A stretch of DNA of 49,449 nt from Phycisphaerales bacterium (GTDB lineage: Bacteria > Planctomycetota > Phycisphaerae > Phycisphaerales > UBA1924), in contig JARGPA010000023.1 of assembly GCA_029213305.1 (NCBI GenBank), positions 1-49,449 on the forward strand. Direction: 5' to 3'. The notes under the pieces are model-generated. The model was not told the origin of the DNA and did no database searches. It was given only the letters and a program-made list of their open reading frames with translations. How positions within the stretch are numbered: the stretch's first letter is position 1; each line of letters opens with the position of its first letter. Made by a program: the position numbers and the translations under genes. Positions 17,470 to 26,558 of the stretch are shown here, one piece after another.

Positions 17470-17537
17470 GCCAGCTTGAGGGGGCTCGTCATTAAGTTCA
17501 GTTTGGCTCGGAGATTGAACCCTCCAGTCATGCTGGC
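17470..17537 (+). promoter_or_regulatory. Structured leader upstream of the secreted protein
   Basis: GCCAGC (17470-17475) can pair with GCTGGC (17532-17537), with an inner GAGGG/CCCTC pairing. The structure ends 43 nt before the ATG. No known riboswitch family is recognised. Confidence 0.35.
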
Positions 17538-17580
17538 TTAGTCAACTTTGAACACTGTGGAAATGAGATAGGAAAACAAC

Positions 17581-19956
17581 ATGAAACGGACATACCAAGC
17601 AGCGCTCGCTTGTTCAATATTCGCAGCCGCAGGAACTACTGCGACAGCAGACATATTCACCTGGGCAGGTGGGGATGGAAACTGGAATGATCACACACAG
17701 TGGTTTGGTCCTGCGAATCAGTTCCCTGATTCGATTGTTGATAGCGCGACAATTTCTGGGGGCTCAATCGAAGTGTTAATGACATCAAACATTGCAGTGG
17801 GCTCATTGAATATATTGAATGGCGCGAGTGTTTTCACCAGCCATAACTCGCTCTTTGTGAGTGGAGATACGCAAGTGAATGGTGGTAGTTCTGCACTTGT
17901 TGTACGAGATTCAGCTGCGTTAAACGATTTTGATTCTGATGATATATATGTGAGAAATGGCGGATTTCTCATCATTGGTGGTGTTGCAAAAATGCAAGCA
18001 GATGAATCCATTTCCATCGAATCAGGTAGTGCTCTTACTGGTACGGGCACAATCGAAATGAACTCTACTACTGGTGATCTCGACATTGTTTCAGGAGCGA
18101 TATGGGCCCAATACAATGGCGAAGATGTATATTCAATGCAGGTAACACGCACACAGTCGAGTAGTTCGCGACTGAACTGGACACATCCAAACTCTGGAGT
18201 AACTGTATGGCCTGGGATCACACTGGATGTGCAAATTCCGTATACAGGTGCGCTAGGTGGATCATTATATGTATCAGATCAAAGTCGCTATATCAGTAGT
18301 GAAGCCATCGTTACTGATTCAAACTCTGAAGTGAAGTTTTCGAGCATTGATAATGGGGTTAGCAGTTCATCAACGATTCAAGCACCAGGGATTGATGCGT
18401 ATGGAAGTTTGCGTGTGAATGGATACGGGACTTTCGAAACTCCAATCCTTGCATTGCGTGGAACAGGCGAGATTGTTGACGATAGCGTGCTTCGTCTTGA
18501 TACAACAGTTACGATATTTGATTCATTTGAAATGTTGCCGGATGGGGAAGGTGGACATATCGAGTTTACAAGTTCATCGAGCACACTCAACATTATTGGT
18601 GGGACAACACTGATTAGCACCGGCGCCGATGGTCAGTTTGATCTTGATGGTTTTGGATTGATGGAAGTAAATATTGCAGATGATTCATCTCTTATTCTAG
18701 ATGTTGAATATCTTGAGCGATTTGAATCAAATCTGTTTGATTCAGTTCTCAATATTGAAGGTGCACTCGATGTTGTGGAAACAGTTCAGAATAGTTCTTG
18801 GACAAACTCAACAGGAACAATCAATCTCGAAGGTGGTGAAATACAAGGACGTCTATTTTTCAACGATTCGTTAGTCGAAGGGTATGGATTAATTAGTTCA
18901 ACAGTTCTCAATCGAGGGACAATCATTTCAAATGGCAGTACGCTTTTCTTTGATCATCTTGATTTGGGTGGATCTGTCCTCGAAGATCGAGGGGAAGTTC
19001 GAGCGGAAGTAGGAGATATTTCATCATCCTACAACTCGGGAGGGTATCAAACCTTCCGCGGTGATATGTATATTGGGAATGGTGAAGGTGGCCGAGAGGT
19101 ACTAGAGACAAACGGTGGAATAATTTTCATAGGATTCGACGGCACGCCAGCTCAATTATCGATGAACTCAGGTCGCCTGAGAGGGAAAGGTATTGTTTTA
19201 AGTGATGACACGGAGTTTGAAACGCAAGGCGTTTCACAAATCAGAGCTTCAGGTGCAGGTGATGTTGATTGGGTTCGTTTTCAAGAAATGAGTCAAAGCA
19301 CGATCAGTGGAACATTGGAAGTCGACGGCCATTCAATGATTGATGCAGATTCACAGTTTAATGGCGAAGGTGAAATCGTTGCGATCAACACTTCAAAGAC
19401 AATGACTCTATCTAACGGAGCAGACCTGAGTGATGTTGGTCTCACAAACTTTGGAGTGCTTGCGATTGACAACTATCTCGAGGGTGTAGGGCAGGTGTCG
19501 GTTGCAAATCTGGATTTAATGAGCACTTCAAAGTTACAAGTAGATCTTGCAGGCGAAAACAACGGTGTTGAACAAGACAAGATTTTGGTGCTCGATAACG
19601 CAACACTCGATGGAGCTCTTGAACTCTCCACAGTTGAAGGATACTCAGTAACATTCGGTGAAACATTTACCATTCTTACTGCCAGTTCAGTCAGTGGTGA
19701 GTTTAGTAGTCTGGATATCTCAGGGTTAGAAATAGGACAAAGCGCGCAGGTTTTAATGTTTGATGATCATGTTGATGTTCTCATCACTTGTCGAGCAGAT
19801 TTGCACACCAATGGACAACTCAATTTTTTCGATGTATCTGCATTCCTAAATGCATACTCAATGAATGATCCGATTGCCGATTTTACAAACGATGGAGTGT
19901 TTAACTTCTTTGATGTGAGTGCTTTCTTGCAATCGTATAATGCAGGGTGTCCGTAA
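17581..19956 (+). CDS. Secreted beta-helix-like protein with GC-type dockerin tail
   Basis: 791 residues. Signal peptide about 1-23 (cleavage after TATA). The body opens with FTWAGGDGNWNDHTQWF, the planctomycete version of an autotransporter-associated/PEP-type repeat start, followed by many short Gly/Ser/Asn-rich beta repeats suggesting a parallel beta-helix. The last 50 residues carry two EF-hand-like units with NFFDVSAFL, bounded by Cys (ITCRADL) and by the terminal GCP: the GC-type dockerin of Phycisphaerae. It likely sits at the cell surface. The ribosome binding site is AGGA 8 nt upstream. It follows the sigma/kinase pair in the same direction. Confidence 0.85.
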   Translation: MKRTYQAALACSIFAAAGTTATADIFTWAGGDGNWNDHTQWFGPANQFPDSIVDSATISGGSIEVLMTSNIAVGSLNILNGASVFTSHNSLFVSGDTQVNGGSSALVVRDSAALNDFDSDDIYVRNGGFLIIGGVAKMQADESISIESGSALTGTGTIEMNSTTGDLDIVSGAIWAQYNGEDVYSMQVTRTQSSSSRLNWTHPNSGVTVWPGITLDVQIPYTGALGGSLYVSDQSRYISSEAIVTDSNSEVKFSSIDNGVSSSSTIQAPGIDAYGSLRVNGYGTFETPILALRGTGEIVDDSVLRLDTTVTIFDSFEMLPDGEGGHIEFTSSSSTLNIIGGTTLISTGADGQFDLDGFGLMEVNIADDSSLILDVEYLERFESNLFDSVLNIEGALDVVETVQNSSWTNSTGTINLEGGEIQGRLFFNDSLVEGYGLISSTVLNRGTIISNGSTLFFDHLDLGGSVLEDRGEVRAEVGDISSSYNSGGYQTFRGDMYIGNGEGGREVLETNGGIIFIGFDGTPAQLSMNSGRLRGKGIVLSDDTEFETQGVSQIRASGAGDVDWVRFQEMSQSTISGTLEVDGHSMIDADSQFNGEGEIVAINTSKTMTLSNGADLSDVGLTNFGVLAIDNYLEGVGQVSVANLDLMSTSKLQVDLAGENNGVEQDKILVLDNATLDGALELSTVEGYSVTFGETFTILTASSVSGEFSSLDISGLEIGQSAQVLMFDDHVDVLITCRADLHTNGQLNFFDVSAFLNAYSMNDPIADFTNDGVFNFFDVSAFLQSYNAGCP

Positions 19957-20007
19957 TGAGTTGTGTTTGAGAAACAAATCAATGACGGACTAAACTAAGC
20001 TCAGAGC

Positions 20008-20046
20008 AACTTCTCGCAGCATGATTTGCAACTGCGAGAAGTTTTT
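20008..20046 (+). terminator. Strong intrinsic terminator after the dockerin protein
   Basis: 12-bp stem AACTTCTCGCAG (20008-20019) with CTGCGAGAAGTT (20032-20043), followed by TTT. Placed 52 nt after the stop codon. Confidence 0.88.
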
Positions 20047-20380
20047 CTGTATACGGTCAGTATCTCTTTTTAGTGGAGATGTTAAACAAACTAGTGGAAT
20101 AGTTTTCTTCGTAAAAATCAAACTGAGGGATGATTCAATCGTGATCTAGACTTGTATAGCGTGCATAATCTAGGGTTGTAGTGAGCGGCTGGATTAGTTA
20201 AACGGGTTCAAATACATTCGAAAATGTTAAACAGAGACATCCGAATGCTCTTGTTCTTGGTACACTCTGAAGTCTACACATCGAATCTTGATTAGAGAGC
20301 GTGTCTAGATCAACAAGTATTCTTCAAAACACAATGTTTAGAGCAACGCTGAACTGGATTCAAGCAAGGGTAGATCGAGT
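20047..20380. other. Intergenic region before the HupE-like gene
   Basis: 334 bp with no supported gene; it presumably holds the promoter for the HupE-like gene. No clear operator or RNA element seen. Confidence 0.35.
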
Positions 20381-21082
20381 ATGCAACTCAAAAACTTCGT
20401 ATTGACATATCGATATTTGATTATTGTTGCTCTCTTAATAGTGATTTGTCCTGAAGCTCAGGCGCACGGCGTAACCGTGGGTGATAAAGGATATATACAA
20501 GAATCATCAGGCGCTTTGCCAATTCCATTCATGTACCTTGGCGCAAAGCACATGATAACGGGTTATGACCATTTGCTGTTTCTCTTCGGAGTTATCTTCT
20601 TCCTCTACAAACTTAAAGATGTTTCAATTTATGTTACTCTGTTTGCGGTTGGACATGTGATCACACTTCTGTCTGGTGTACTCTTTGAAATCTCAATCAA
20701 TGCGTATCTTATCGATGCAATAATTGGGTTTTCAATTGTGTATAAAGCCCTCGATAACATGGGGGCTTATCAGCGATGGTTCGGTTTTCAACCAAGCACA
20801 AAGGCTGCAACACTCATATTCGGATTGTTTCACGGATTCGGTTTAGCAACAAAGATTTTGGAATATGAGATATCTCCAGATGGGCTTTTGATTAACCTAA
20901 TCTCATTCAACATTGGGGTTGAGGTTGGTCAAATTCTCGCACTTGCAACGATTCTAATTGCAATGGGTTATTGGCGTAAATCACGATCATTCATGAAGCA
21001 TGCGTATTCCGCGAATACCGTGTTAATGACTGCGGGTTTTGTTTTAGTAGGGTATCAATTGGCCGGCTACTTTATTGCTTAA
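20381..21082 (+). CDS. HupE/UreJ-family membrane protein
   Basis: 233 residues. A signal/first TM segment ends in AQAHG, followed by five or six TM helices. The hallmark metal-associated motif GAKHMITGYDHLLFLFGVIF (about 53-72) identifies the HupE/UreJ_2 family, as does FGLFHGFGLA (about 147-156) and FNIGVEVGQ (about 175-183). HupE members are nickel or cobalt permeases of hydrogenase and urease clusters, but this subgroup also occurs alone or with metal-efflux systems. It is followed 28 nt later by the anchor-like protein; no hydrogenase, urease or RND genes are present. Confidence 0.88.
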   Translation: MQLKNFVLTYRYLIIVALLIVICPEAQAHGVTVGDKGYIQESSGALPIPFMYLGAKHMITGYDHLLFLFGVIFFLYKLKDVSIYVTLFAVGHVITLLSGVLFEISINAYLIDAIIGFSIVYKALDNMGAYQRWFGFQPSTKAATLIFGLFHGFGLATKILEYEISPDGLLINLISFNIGVEVGQILALATILIAMGYWRKSRSFMKHAYSANTVLMTAGFVLVGYQLAGYFIA

Positions 21083-21110
21083 TCATCATTCACTCTGAAA
21101 GAGAATACGA

Positions 21111-21743
21111 ATGCACAATTCAAACATACCTGATTACGCTGAACTTCCTACGACCAAGCGTCTCATTCGTTCAACGGTGATCGCCTTCATTTCTGGTGTT
21201 GTGATACTGGTTGTCATTGTGCTACCAGCGGAGTATGGAGTTGACCCAACTGGGATTGGATCAATTTCAGGACTCAAACGGATGGGTGAGATTAAGAGTT
21301 CACTTCAAGAGGAACTCAAGGCTGATCAAACAAACCAGATTGAACCAGAATCGTTGAGAGATCAATTGTTAACAGCTCAAGAGCCCAATGGCGACGTTGA
21401 ATCTGACATGGTATTCAACGAGGATATTGACAGGACTGACACAATGACAGTGACGCTTGATCCTGGAAAAAGCACTGAAATAAAACTGACAATGTCTGAA
21501 GGCTCAAGTGTTGAGTTTAGTTGGACTTCACAGGGTGGTGATGCTTTCTACGACCTTCATGGAGATTCTATAGAGATTAATTATCACATCTATGAAAAAT
21601 CTACAGCTTCGTCAAAGCAAGGTACACTCGTTGCAGCTTTCAGCGGAAATCATGGTTGGTATTGGAAGAATAGAACGACAAATCCAATTTCAATAACTTT
21701 GACTACGAACGGTGATTATGAAGACATGAAAGAAATGAACTAG
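21111..21743 (+). CDS. Single-pass transmembrane anchor protein
   Basis: 210 residues: a cytoplasmic N-terminus containing YAELPTTKRLIRST, one TM helix (about 21-43), then a periplasmic domain (about 45-210) with LPAEYGVDPTGIG immediately after the membrane. This opening pattern matches the transmembrane anchor protein family that accompanies HupE-like genes. The C-terminal beta-rich domain has HGDSIEINYHIYEK and HGWYWKNRT. Function is unknown; a partner or metal-relay role with HupE is inference from co-occurrence. Confidence 0.75.
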   Translation: MHNSNIPDYAELPTTKRLIRSTVIAFISGVVILVVIVLPAEYGVDPTGIGSISGLKRMGEIKSSLQEELKADQTNQIEPESLRDQLLTAQEPNGDVESDMVFNEDIDRTDTMTVTLDPGKSTEIKLTMSEGSSVEFSWTSQGGDAFYDLHGDSIEINYHIYEKSTASSKQGTLVAAFSGNHGWYWKNRTTNPISITLTTNGDYEDMKEMN

Positions 21744-22135
21744 ATCATTTCTCTCATGTGTCAATTTCTAAATCAACAAAAATTGAGATCAAGTAGTTCT
21801 GATGAGACATTCATTTTAACTGGGCAGGTCTATTTGTCATAGTGGCGTTAAAAGGGCTACTCGATTAGGGTGTGCATTTCTAATTGGACACGGAAGTCGG
21901 TAAATCAGAATTGAAATCCATAGATTTGGGTTTTTCAGAATATTGAGCATGGAAATGTCTTGTGAATCGATCTCCATTTCAAATGGAGGGCTGTTTTATA
22001 ACTTGGATGAAGATGTGTTGAATTTGAGTTGAGACCCTTTGCAGAATTATGGCGATCAATTGATTTTGTGGGCAATTTCAACCACAAACAAGTCGATTAA
22101 TTAGAGTCAGGGACTACCAAGCTTGAAATCACTCC
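21744..22135. other. Intergenic region before the hybrid kinase
   Basis: 392 bp with no gene. A short palindrome CTCCATTTCAAATGGAG (21972-21988) followed by GGCTGTTTTAT may be a terminator for the HupE operon. The rest likely holds the kinase promoter. Confidence 0.4.
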
Positions 22136-24955
22136 ATGAAAATTCGTGCGAAAATAACTACTAGTCTTATTCTTGCTGCGGTGATACCTCTCGTGTCAGC
22201 GATGGTATTAGCCATTCGGCATTCTACAAACTATTCAAAATCTGCAACAATCAGCACAGTTGAAAGCAGGCTTGATGCACAAGCTGCGACACTACATACT
22301 TTTCTTCATTCACGGATGAGCGAGATTGATGCGATGGCGGCTTCGCCTTTGCTTGCAACGATGGACTGGGATCAAATTGGACCTTGGCTTCGGGATCGGC
22401 GAGAAACAACATCAGATGTCTGGGAGAAATTTATTCTGGGTGACCCGGAAGGGAATTTTTACAACACTGCCGGGGGAAACCCAGGAGCAGGTGGGTTGAG
22501 AACCTTTAATGATCGAGACCCGGATGCGAAACCAAAGTCCATTGCGAAGCGAGACTACTGGCAAGCAACAGTGCTAAACAACCAAAGCGCACAACGACGA
22601 GTCACGATATCAGAGCCCATGATTTCGTACACAACAGGCGCAAAGCAGATCGTGATCGCTGCAAGTATTCTTCGGAACGGGGAAGTCGTTGGAATGATCG
22701 GCGGCGCCTTGCCCTGGGCACTCTTTGAATCTCAGCTCTCAGATACATCTGAGCTCTTGCGTGAGGGTATGCCCGAAGAGAGTTTGTTTGCTCTTATTGC
22801 ACCAAGCGGAGTGTATTGGCACCATACGAATCTTGAGAATGTGGTGCAGGTGAAACGGGATAGTTCTGGTCAAATTGTGAAAGATGTAGATAACGAATCT
22901 GTTGTACTCTACACAAACATTTTGGATGAAGAAGATCCGGTTCTCAGGGGTGTTGGAGAATCTTTACAGAACAGTGAAACTGGAGTTGCACTGTTGGTGA
23001 CTCATTCAAATGAGAATCACTTTGTGTTTTTTAGACCTATAGGTGAGTTGGGTTACTCCCTATTGCTTGAGATTCCTGAATATGCCCTCATGAAAGGTGT
23101 TGATACACTTCGTGCAGAGTTGTTCTTGGTTTTAATCATCGCGGCGCCAATGGCCACCCTGGTCGCGATCTTCTTCGCGAGACGATTAACGACTCCTTTC
23201 TCAAAGCTCGCAGAAGCAGCAACAGGCGTTACTCGAGGGGAGTATGGTATGATGACTGTATCGGGTGAAGGGGAAATCAAAGAGGTTACTCTCGCGTTCA
23301 ATCGTCTGTTGGTATGGCTAAAAGAAAGTAATCGGGCTCGCGACGAAGCAGAGCAACTTCGATTTGACGCAGTTGTTAATCAGTTGACAGATGCACTCGC
23401 GATTGTCTCTACGGATGGACAGTTGATTCATACAAATCAGCCATTTGATAAAATCATGGAACAAAATTCAGCACTAGGACATATATGGGAAATTGCTCCG
23501 TGGACTGGTTCGGAATGTGAATGGGCTGATCGTCTTGGGTTGCTTGCAAAGGGAGAATCAGTGTCATTTGAATGCTCTGTTGGATACGGATACAACAGGC
23601 AATCGTTTGAGTTTTCAGCATGCGGAATTGTTCAACAAGAAGGACTCATGATTGTCGTCATTGGGCATGATGTCTCAGAACGGACAGAACATGCAAAGCT
23701 TCTCGCAGATGCGATGCAGCAAGCAGAGTCAGCAAATCAAACAAAGAGCGAGTTCTTAGCAAATATGAGTCACGAGATTCGGACTCCCTTAACATCAATT
23801 CTTGGGTTTGCGGATGTGCTTAATGACACTTATCGCGAATCAGGATCCGCTCCGGTTCAAGAGCAAGCTGTCAACACAATCCAACAAGCAGGTGAACACT
23901 TACTCACTCTTATTAATGACATTCTTGATCTCTCGAAGATCGAAGCAGGGAAAGTCGAAGTTGAGCATATAGACACCTTGTTACCAAAGGCGCTGTGGGA
24001 AATAGAAGAGCTTATTCAAGCTCGAGCAATTGAAAAAGGGTTAAAGTTCTCTGTGCAAGTTGATTGCCCGGTTCCGAATCGATCTCTTTTAGATCCAACT
24101 CGGCTTCGTCAGATTCTTGTTAACCTCATTGGTAACGCAATTAAGTTCACTGAAAGTGGAGAGATTCAAGTTCGATTGTCTTCACCTGAGCAGAACGGCA
24201 CAAAGAAGTTGCGATTTGAAATCGAAGATAGTGGATCTGGTATGACTGAAGATCAAGTTTCAAATCTATTCTTACCATTCTCACAAGCAGATGGCTCAAT
24301 CACCCGTAAGTTTGGCGGCACAGGGTTAGGTCTTACAATCTCGCGTCGATTAGCTTGTCTGATGGGCGGAGAGGTTTGGTTAAGTTCAACAACTCCAGGA
24401 GTTGGATCTACCTTTGTTCTAGAAATCCCACTAAGCCTTCCTGAAGGCGCTGTCGTTATTGAGTCTGTTGAAGACTGGAAGAGAGTCAGTCGTGGAGATG
24501 ACAAAACAAAAAGAACAGACGCCACACAAGTTCTCAATGGCCGGATACTTCTTGCAGAAGATGGGAAAGATAATCAACGATTACTTTCCATATATTTATG
24601 CAAAGCAGGCGCGACTCTGGATATTGCAGACAATGGGATAATCGCGCTCGAAATGATTGAAGCATCAGAGAAGTTGGGTACGCCTTACGATTTGCTTTTA
24701 ACAGATTTGCAAATGCCAGAGATGGATGGGATAACTTTGACTAAAACGATCCGAGCTAAAGGAAATGATATTCCTATCGTGGCGCTTACCGCACATGCGA
24801 TGGCGGAGGATCGTCAACGATGTCTCGATGCAGGGTGTGATGATTATGCAAGTAAACCGGTAAATAGATCCGTGCTGATCGACATATGTGCCCGATTGAT
24901 TAGGGGAGAAAAAGGCGCTGGAACATCAATACATGATGATCGTAACGCCGCATAG
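22136..24955 (+). CDS. Hybrid sensor histidine kinase (Cache-HAMP-PAS-HisKA-HATPase-REC)
   Basis: 939 residues. TM1 (about 9-28), a large periplasmic Cache-type sensor (about 30-325, with GDPEGNFYNTAGG and ISEPMISY motifs), TM2 (about 330-350), HAMP (about 352-400), a PAS domain (about 410-520), HisKA with phospho-acceptor His546 in MSHEIRTP, HATPase_c with N, G1 (DSGSGM) and G2 (GTGLGL) boxes, then a receiver domain (about 795-925) with phospho-acceptor Asp857 in LTDLQMPEMDG. A phosphorelay is expected; no downstream Hpt or output gene is adjacent, so the partner is elsewhere. Cache sensors usually bind small organic ligands. Confidence 0.95.
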   Translation: MKIRAKITTSLILAAVIPLVSAMVLAIRHSTNYSKSATISTVESRLDAQAATLHTFLHSRMSEIDAMAASPLLATMDWDQIGPWLRDRRETTSDVWEKFILGDPEGNFYNTAGGNPGAGGLRTFNDRDPDAKPKSIAKRDYWQATVLNNQSAQRRVTISEPMISYTTGAKQIVIAASILRNGEVVGMIGGALPWALFESQLSDTSELLREGMPEESLFALIAPSGVYWHHTNLENVVQVKRDSSGQIVKDVDNESVVLYTNILDEEDPVLRGVGESLQNSETGVALLVTHSNENHFVFFRPIGELGYSLLLEIPEYALMKGVDTLRAELFLVLIIAAPMATLVAIFFARRLTTPFSKLAEAATGVTRGEYGMMTVSGEGEIKEVTLAFNRLLVWLKESNRARDEAEQLRFDAVVNQLTDALAIVSTDGQLIHTNQPFDKIMEQNSALGHIWEIAPWTGSECEWADRLGLLAKGESVSFECSVGYGYNRQSFEFSACGIVQQEGLMIVVIGHDVSERTEHAKLLADAMQQAESANQTKSEFLANMSHEIRTPLTSILGFADVLNDTYRESGSAPVQEQAVNTIQQAGEHLLTLINDILDLSKIEAGKVEVEHIDTLLPKALWEIEELIQARAIEKGLKFSVQVDCPVPNRSLLDPTRLRQILVNLIGNAIKFTESGEIQVRLSSPEQNGTKKLRFEIEDSGSGMTEDQVSNLFLPFSQADGSITRKFGGTGLGLTISRRLACLMGGEVWLSSTTPGVGSTFVLEIPLSLPEGAVVIESVEDWKRVSRGDDKTKRTDATQVLNGRILLAEDGKDNQRLLSIYLCKAGATLDIADNGIIALEMIEASEKLGTPYDLLLTDLQMPEMDGITLTKTIRAKGNDIPIVALTAHAMAEDRQRCLDAGCDDYASKPVNRSVLIDICARLIRGEKGAGTSIHDDRNAA

Positions 24956-25106
24956 ATTTGCACCTAAAGGGTGCTTGATCTGCTTTTTCAAAAAATTGAT
25001 ATCTATAGATTCAGCATAACACCATTGATCACGAGCCTGGATGAGTTGAAATTATTTTTCAATTTGGCGCTAGACAATTGTGATTCATCTGTTATTCTTT
25101 CGTCAA

Positions 25107-25209
25107 TTGCATCAAGAGTCCCGGAATGTCTCAAAGGTTCCGGGCGGCAACCGAGCTGATTAACTCAGCCACGGTGCCGAGACCAGCCCCGGCGTGGGGA
25201 ACGATGTGG
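25107..25209 (+). ncRNA. SAM-I-type (S-box) riboswitch
   Basis: All core elements are visible. P1 pairs TTGCATC (25107-25113) with GATGTGG (25203-25209). The conserved ATCAAGAG follows P1. P2 is CCCGGAA/TTCCGGG (25120-25126 with 25138-25144). GGCAACC (25146-25152) and GGTGCC (25173-25178) form P3, with an inner GCTGA/TCAGC stem. P4 is CCCC/GGGG. A pseudoknot is possible between the P2 loop GTCTC (25128-25132) and GAGAC after P3 (25179-25183). It precedes methionine-pathway genes, as expected for an S-adenosylmethionine sensor; P2 is short, so it may be a SAM-I/IV variant. Confidence 0.92.
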
Positions 25210-25288
25210 ACAGAGTTGCGATCAAGCAGCATTTGTCAAACGAGCAGCGATGTTGCTGCAATCCACGCCAACACTGGAAGCTTTCGAT

Positions 25289-25307
25289 GCTGTGAGGAGT
25301 TCACAGC
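25289..25307 (+). promoter_or_regulatory. Shine-Dalgarno hairpin at the riboswitch output
   Basis: A 7-bp stem GCTGTGA/TCACAGC encloses GGAGT and ends directly at the start codon, placing the ribosome binding site in the loop. No transcription terminator is seen between aptamer and gene, so control of translation initiation is likely. Confidence 0.65.
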
Positions 25308-26558
25308 ATGGGACACAGTCATACAAACATACATAAAAACCCAATATCCGCAGATTCGATCTGTCTATCAAGAGGATTGGATGTTGCTGACGGCGATCCG
25401 CTAGTTTCGCCTTTGGTTCAGTCAACAACTTTCTGTCGTTCAGGTGTTGGTTCAAACCCTGAGCATCAGTATTCCAGAGTCTCAAACCCAACGGTAGCAA
25501 ACTTAGAAAAGCTGTTAGGAGATCTGGAAGGGGGATTGCCCGCTGCGACATTCGCAACTGGGCTCGCTGCAGAAACGGCATTGTTCTTAGCGCTACTCAA
25601 AAGCGGAGACCACATCGTATGTGGAAGATCCGTCTACGGCGGTACAACTCGATTGATTCAACAGTTGCTAACGGATTTAGGAGTAAAAAGCACTTTTGTG
25701 AATGCGAGCAATCCAGAAGAAGTTCGAAGCGCAGTTTGTACAGATACGAAACTGATATTTGTTGAGACTCCATCAAATCCAACACTTGATATCACTGATA
25801 TCAAAGCATGCTCAGAAATTGCGAAAGATGCAGGGGTTCTATTAGCAGTTGACAATACTTTCTTAACTCCCGTATTGCAACGCCCATTGGATTTTGGAGC
25901 TGATATATCAGTCTATTCTACGACAAAGTTCATTGATGGGCATTCGATTGCACTCGGCGGAGCACTCGTCGTCAAAGATGAAACACTGCTTGAACGCCTC
26001 AAGTTTATACGGAAATGTACAGGTGCAATCCAGTCTCCGTTTAACGCTTGGTTGACAATCAATGGGATCAAAACTCTTCCATTACGGGTTCGGTCTCAGT
26101 CGAAGAGCGCAGCGATAGTCGCTGATTGGTTAAATAGACAACCTCAGGTTGAATCTGTATTCTATCCATCACTGACAAGTGGTGAACTTAAAGTTATTGC
26201 AGATCGACAACACATCAACGGGCACGGCGCAGTTGTTTCGTTCACGTTGAAAGATGGGTTTGATGCAGGATGTGCGTTTGTACAGAGTTTAAAACTGTGC
26301 ACACTTGTAGAGCATGTTGGATCAGTTGAAACATTAATCACACATCCTGCTTCGATGACTCATGCGGATGTTCCTCGAGATCAACGGCTCGACGCGGGAA
26401 TTAGTGATGGACTATTGCGACTCTCAGTGGGGCTTGAAGATATAAATGAGCTCATCGCTGATTTGAAAACCGGTCTTTCAATCATTGAATCACTCAATGG
26501 CTCCTCGAATTCAGTAACCTCAACAAGTCCTAAAGAATGCGAGGTCATCAGTGTTTAA
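25308..26558 (+). CDS. Cystathionine gamma-synthase / homoserine sulfhydrylase family PLP enzyme
   Basis: 416 residues of the Cys/Met metabolism PLP-dependent family. PLP-binding lysine is Lys207 in STTKFIDGHS; Tyr55-Arg57 (QYSR), Tyr110 (SVYGG) and Asp182 (VDNTF) are at the expected cofactor positions. It should join an activated homoserine with cysteine or sulfide on the way to methionine (MetB, MetZ or MetY activity); sequence alone does not separate these. It is the first gene after the SAM riboswitch and its stop overlaps the start of the next gene by 8 nt. No homoserine acyltransferase gene is in the window. Confidence 0.9.
   Translation: MGHSHTNIHKNPISADSICLSRGLDVADGDPLVSPLVQSTTFCRSGVGSNPEHQYSRVSNPTVANLEKLLGDLEGGLPAATFATGLAAETALFLALLKSGDHIVCGRSVYGGTTRLIQQLLTDLGVKSTFVNASNPEEVRSAVCTDTKLIFVETPSNPTLDITDIKACSEIAKDAGVLLAVDNTFLTPVLQRPLDFGADISVYSTTKFIDGHSIALGGALVVKDETLLERLKFIRKCTGAIQSPFNAWLTINGIKTLPLRVRSQSKSAAIVADWLNRQPQVESVFYPSLTSGELKVIADRQHINGHGAVVSFTLKDGFDAGCAFVQSLKLCTLVEHVGSVETLITHPASMTHADVPRDQRLDAGISDGLLRLSVGLEDINELIADLKTGLSIIESLNGSSNSVTSTSPKECEVISV

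Noticed and set aside
24971..25404. Small plus-strand reading frames across the riboswitch
   Set aside because: They overlap the SAM aptamer and the start of the sulfur enzyme and have no ribosome binding site or recognisable protein features.
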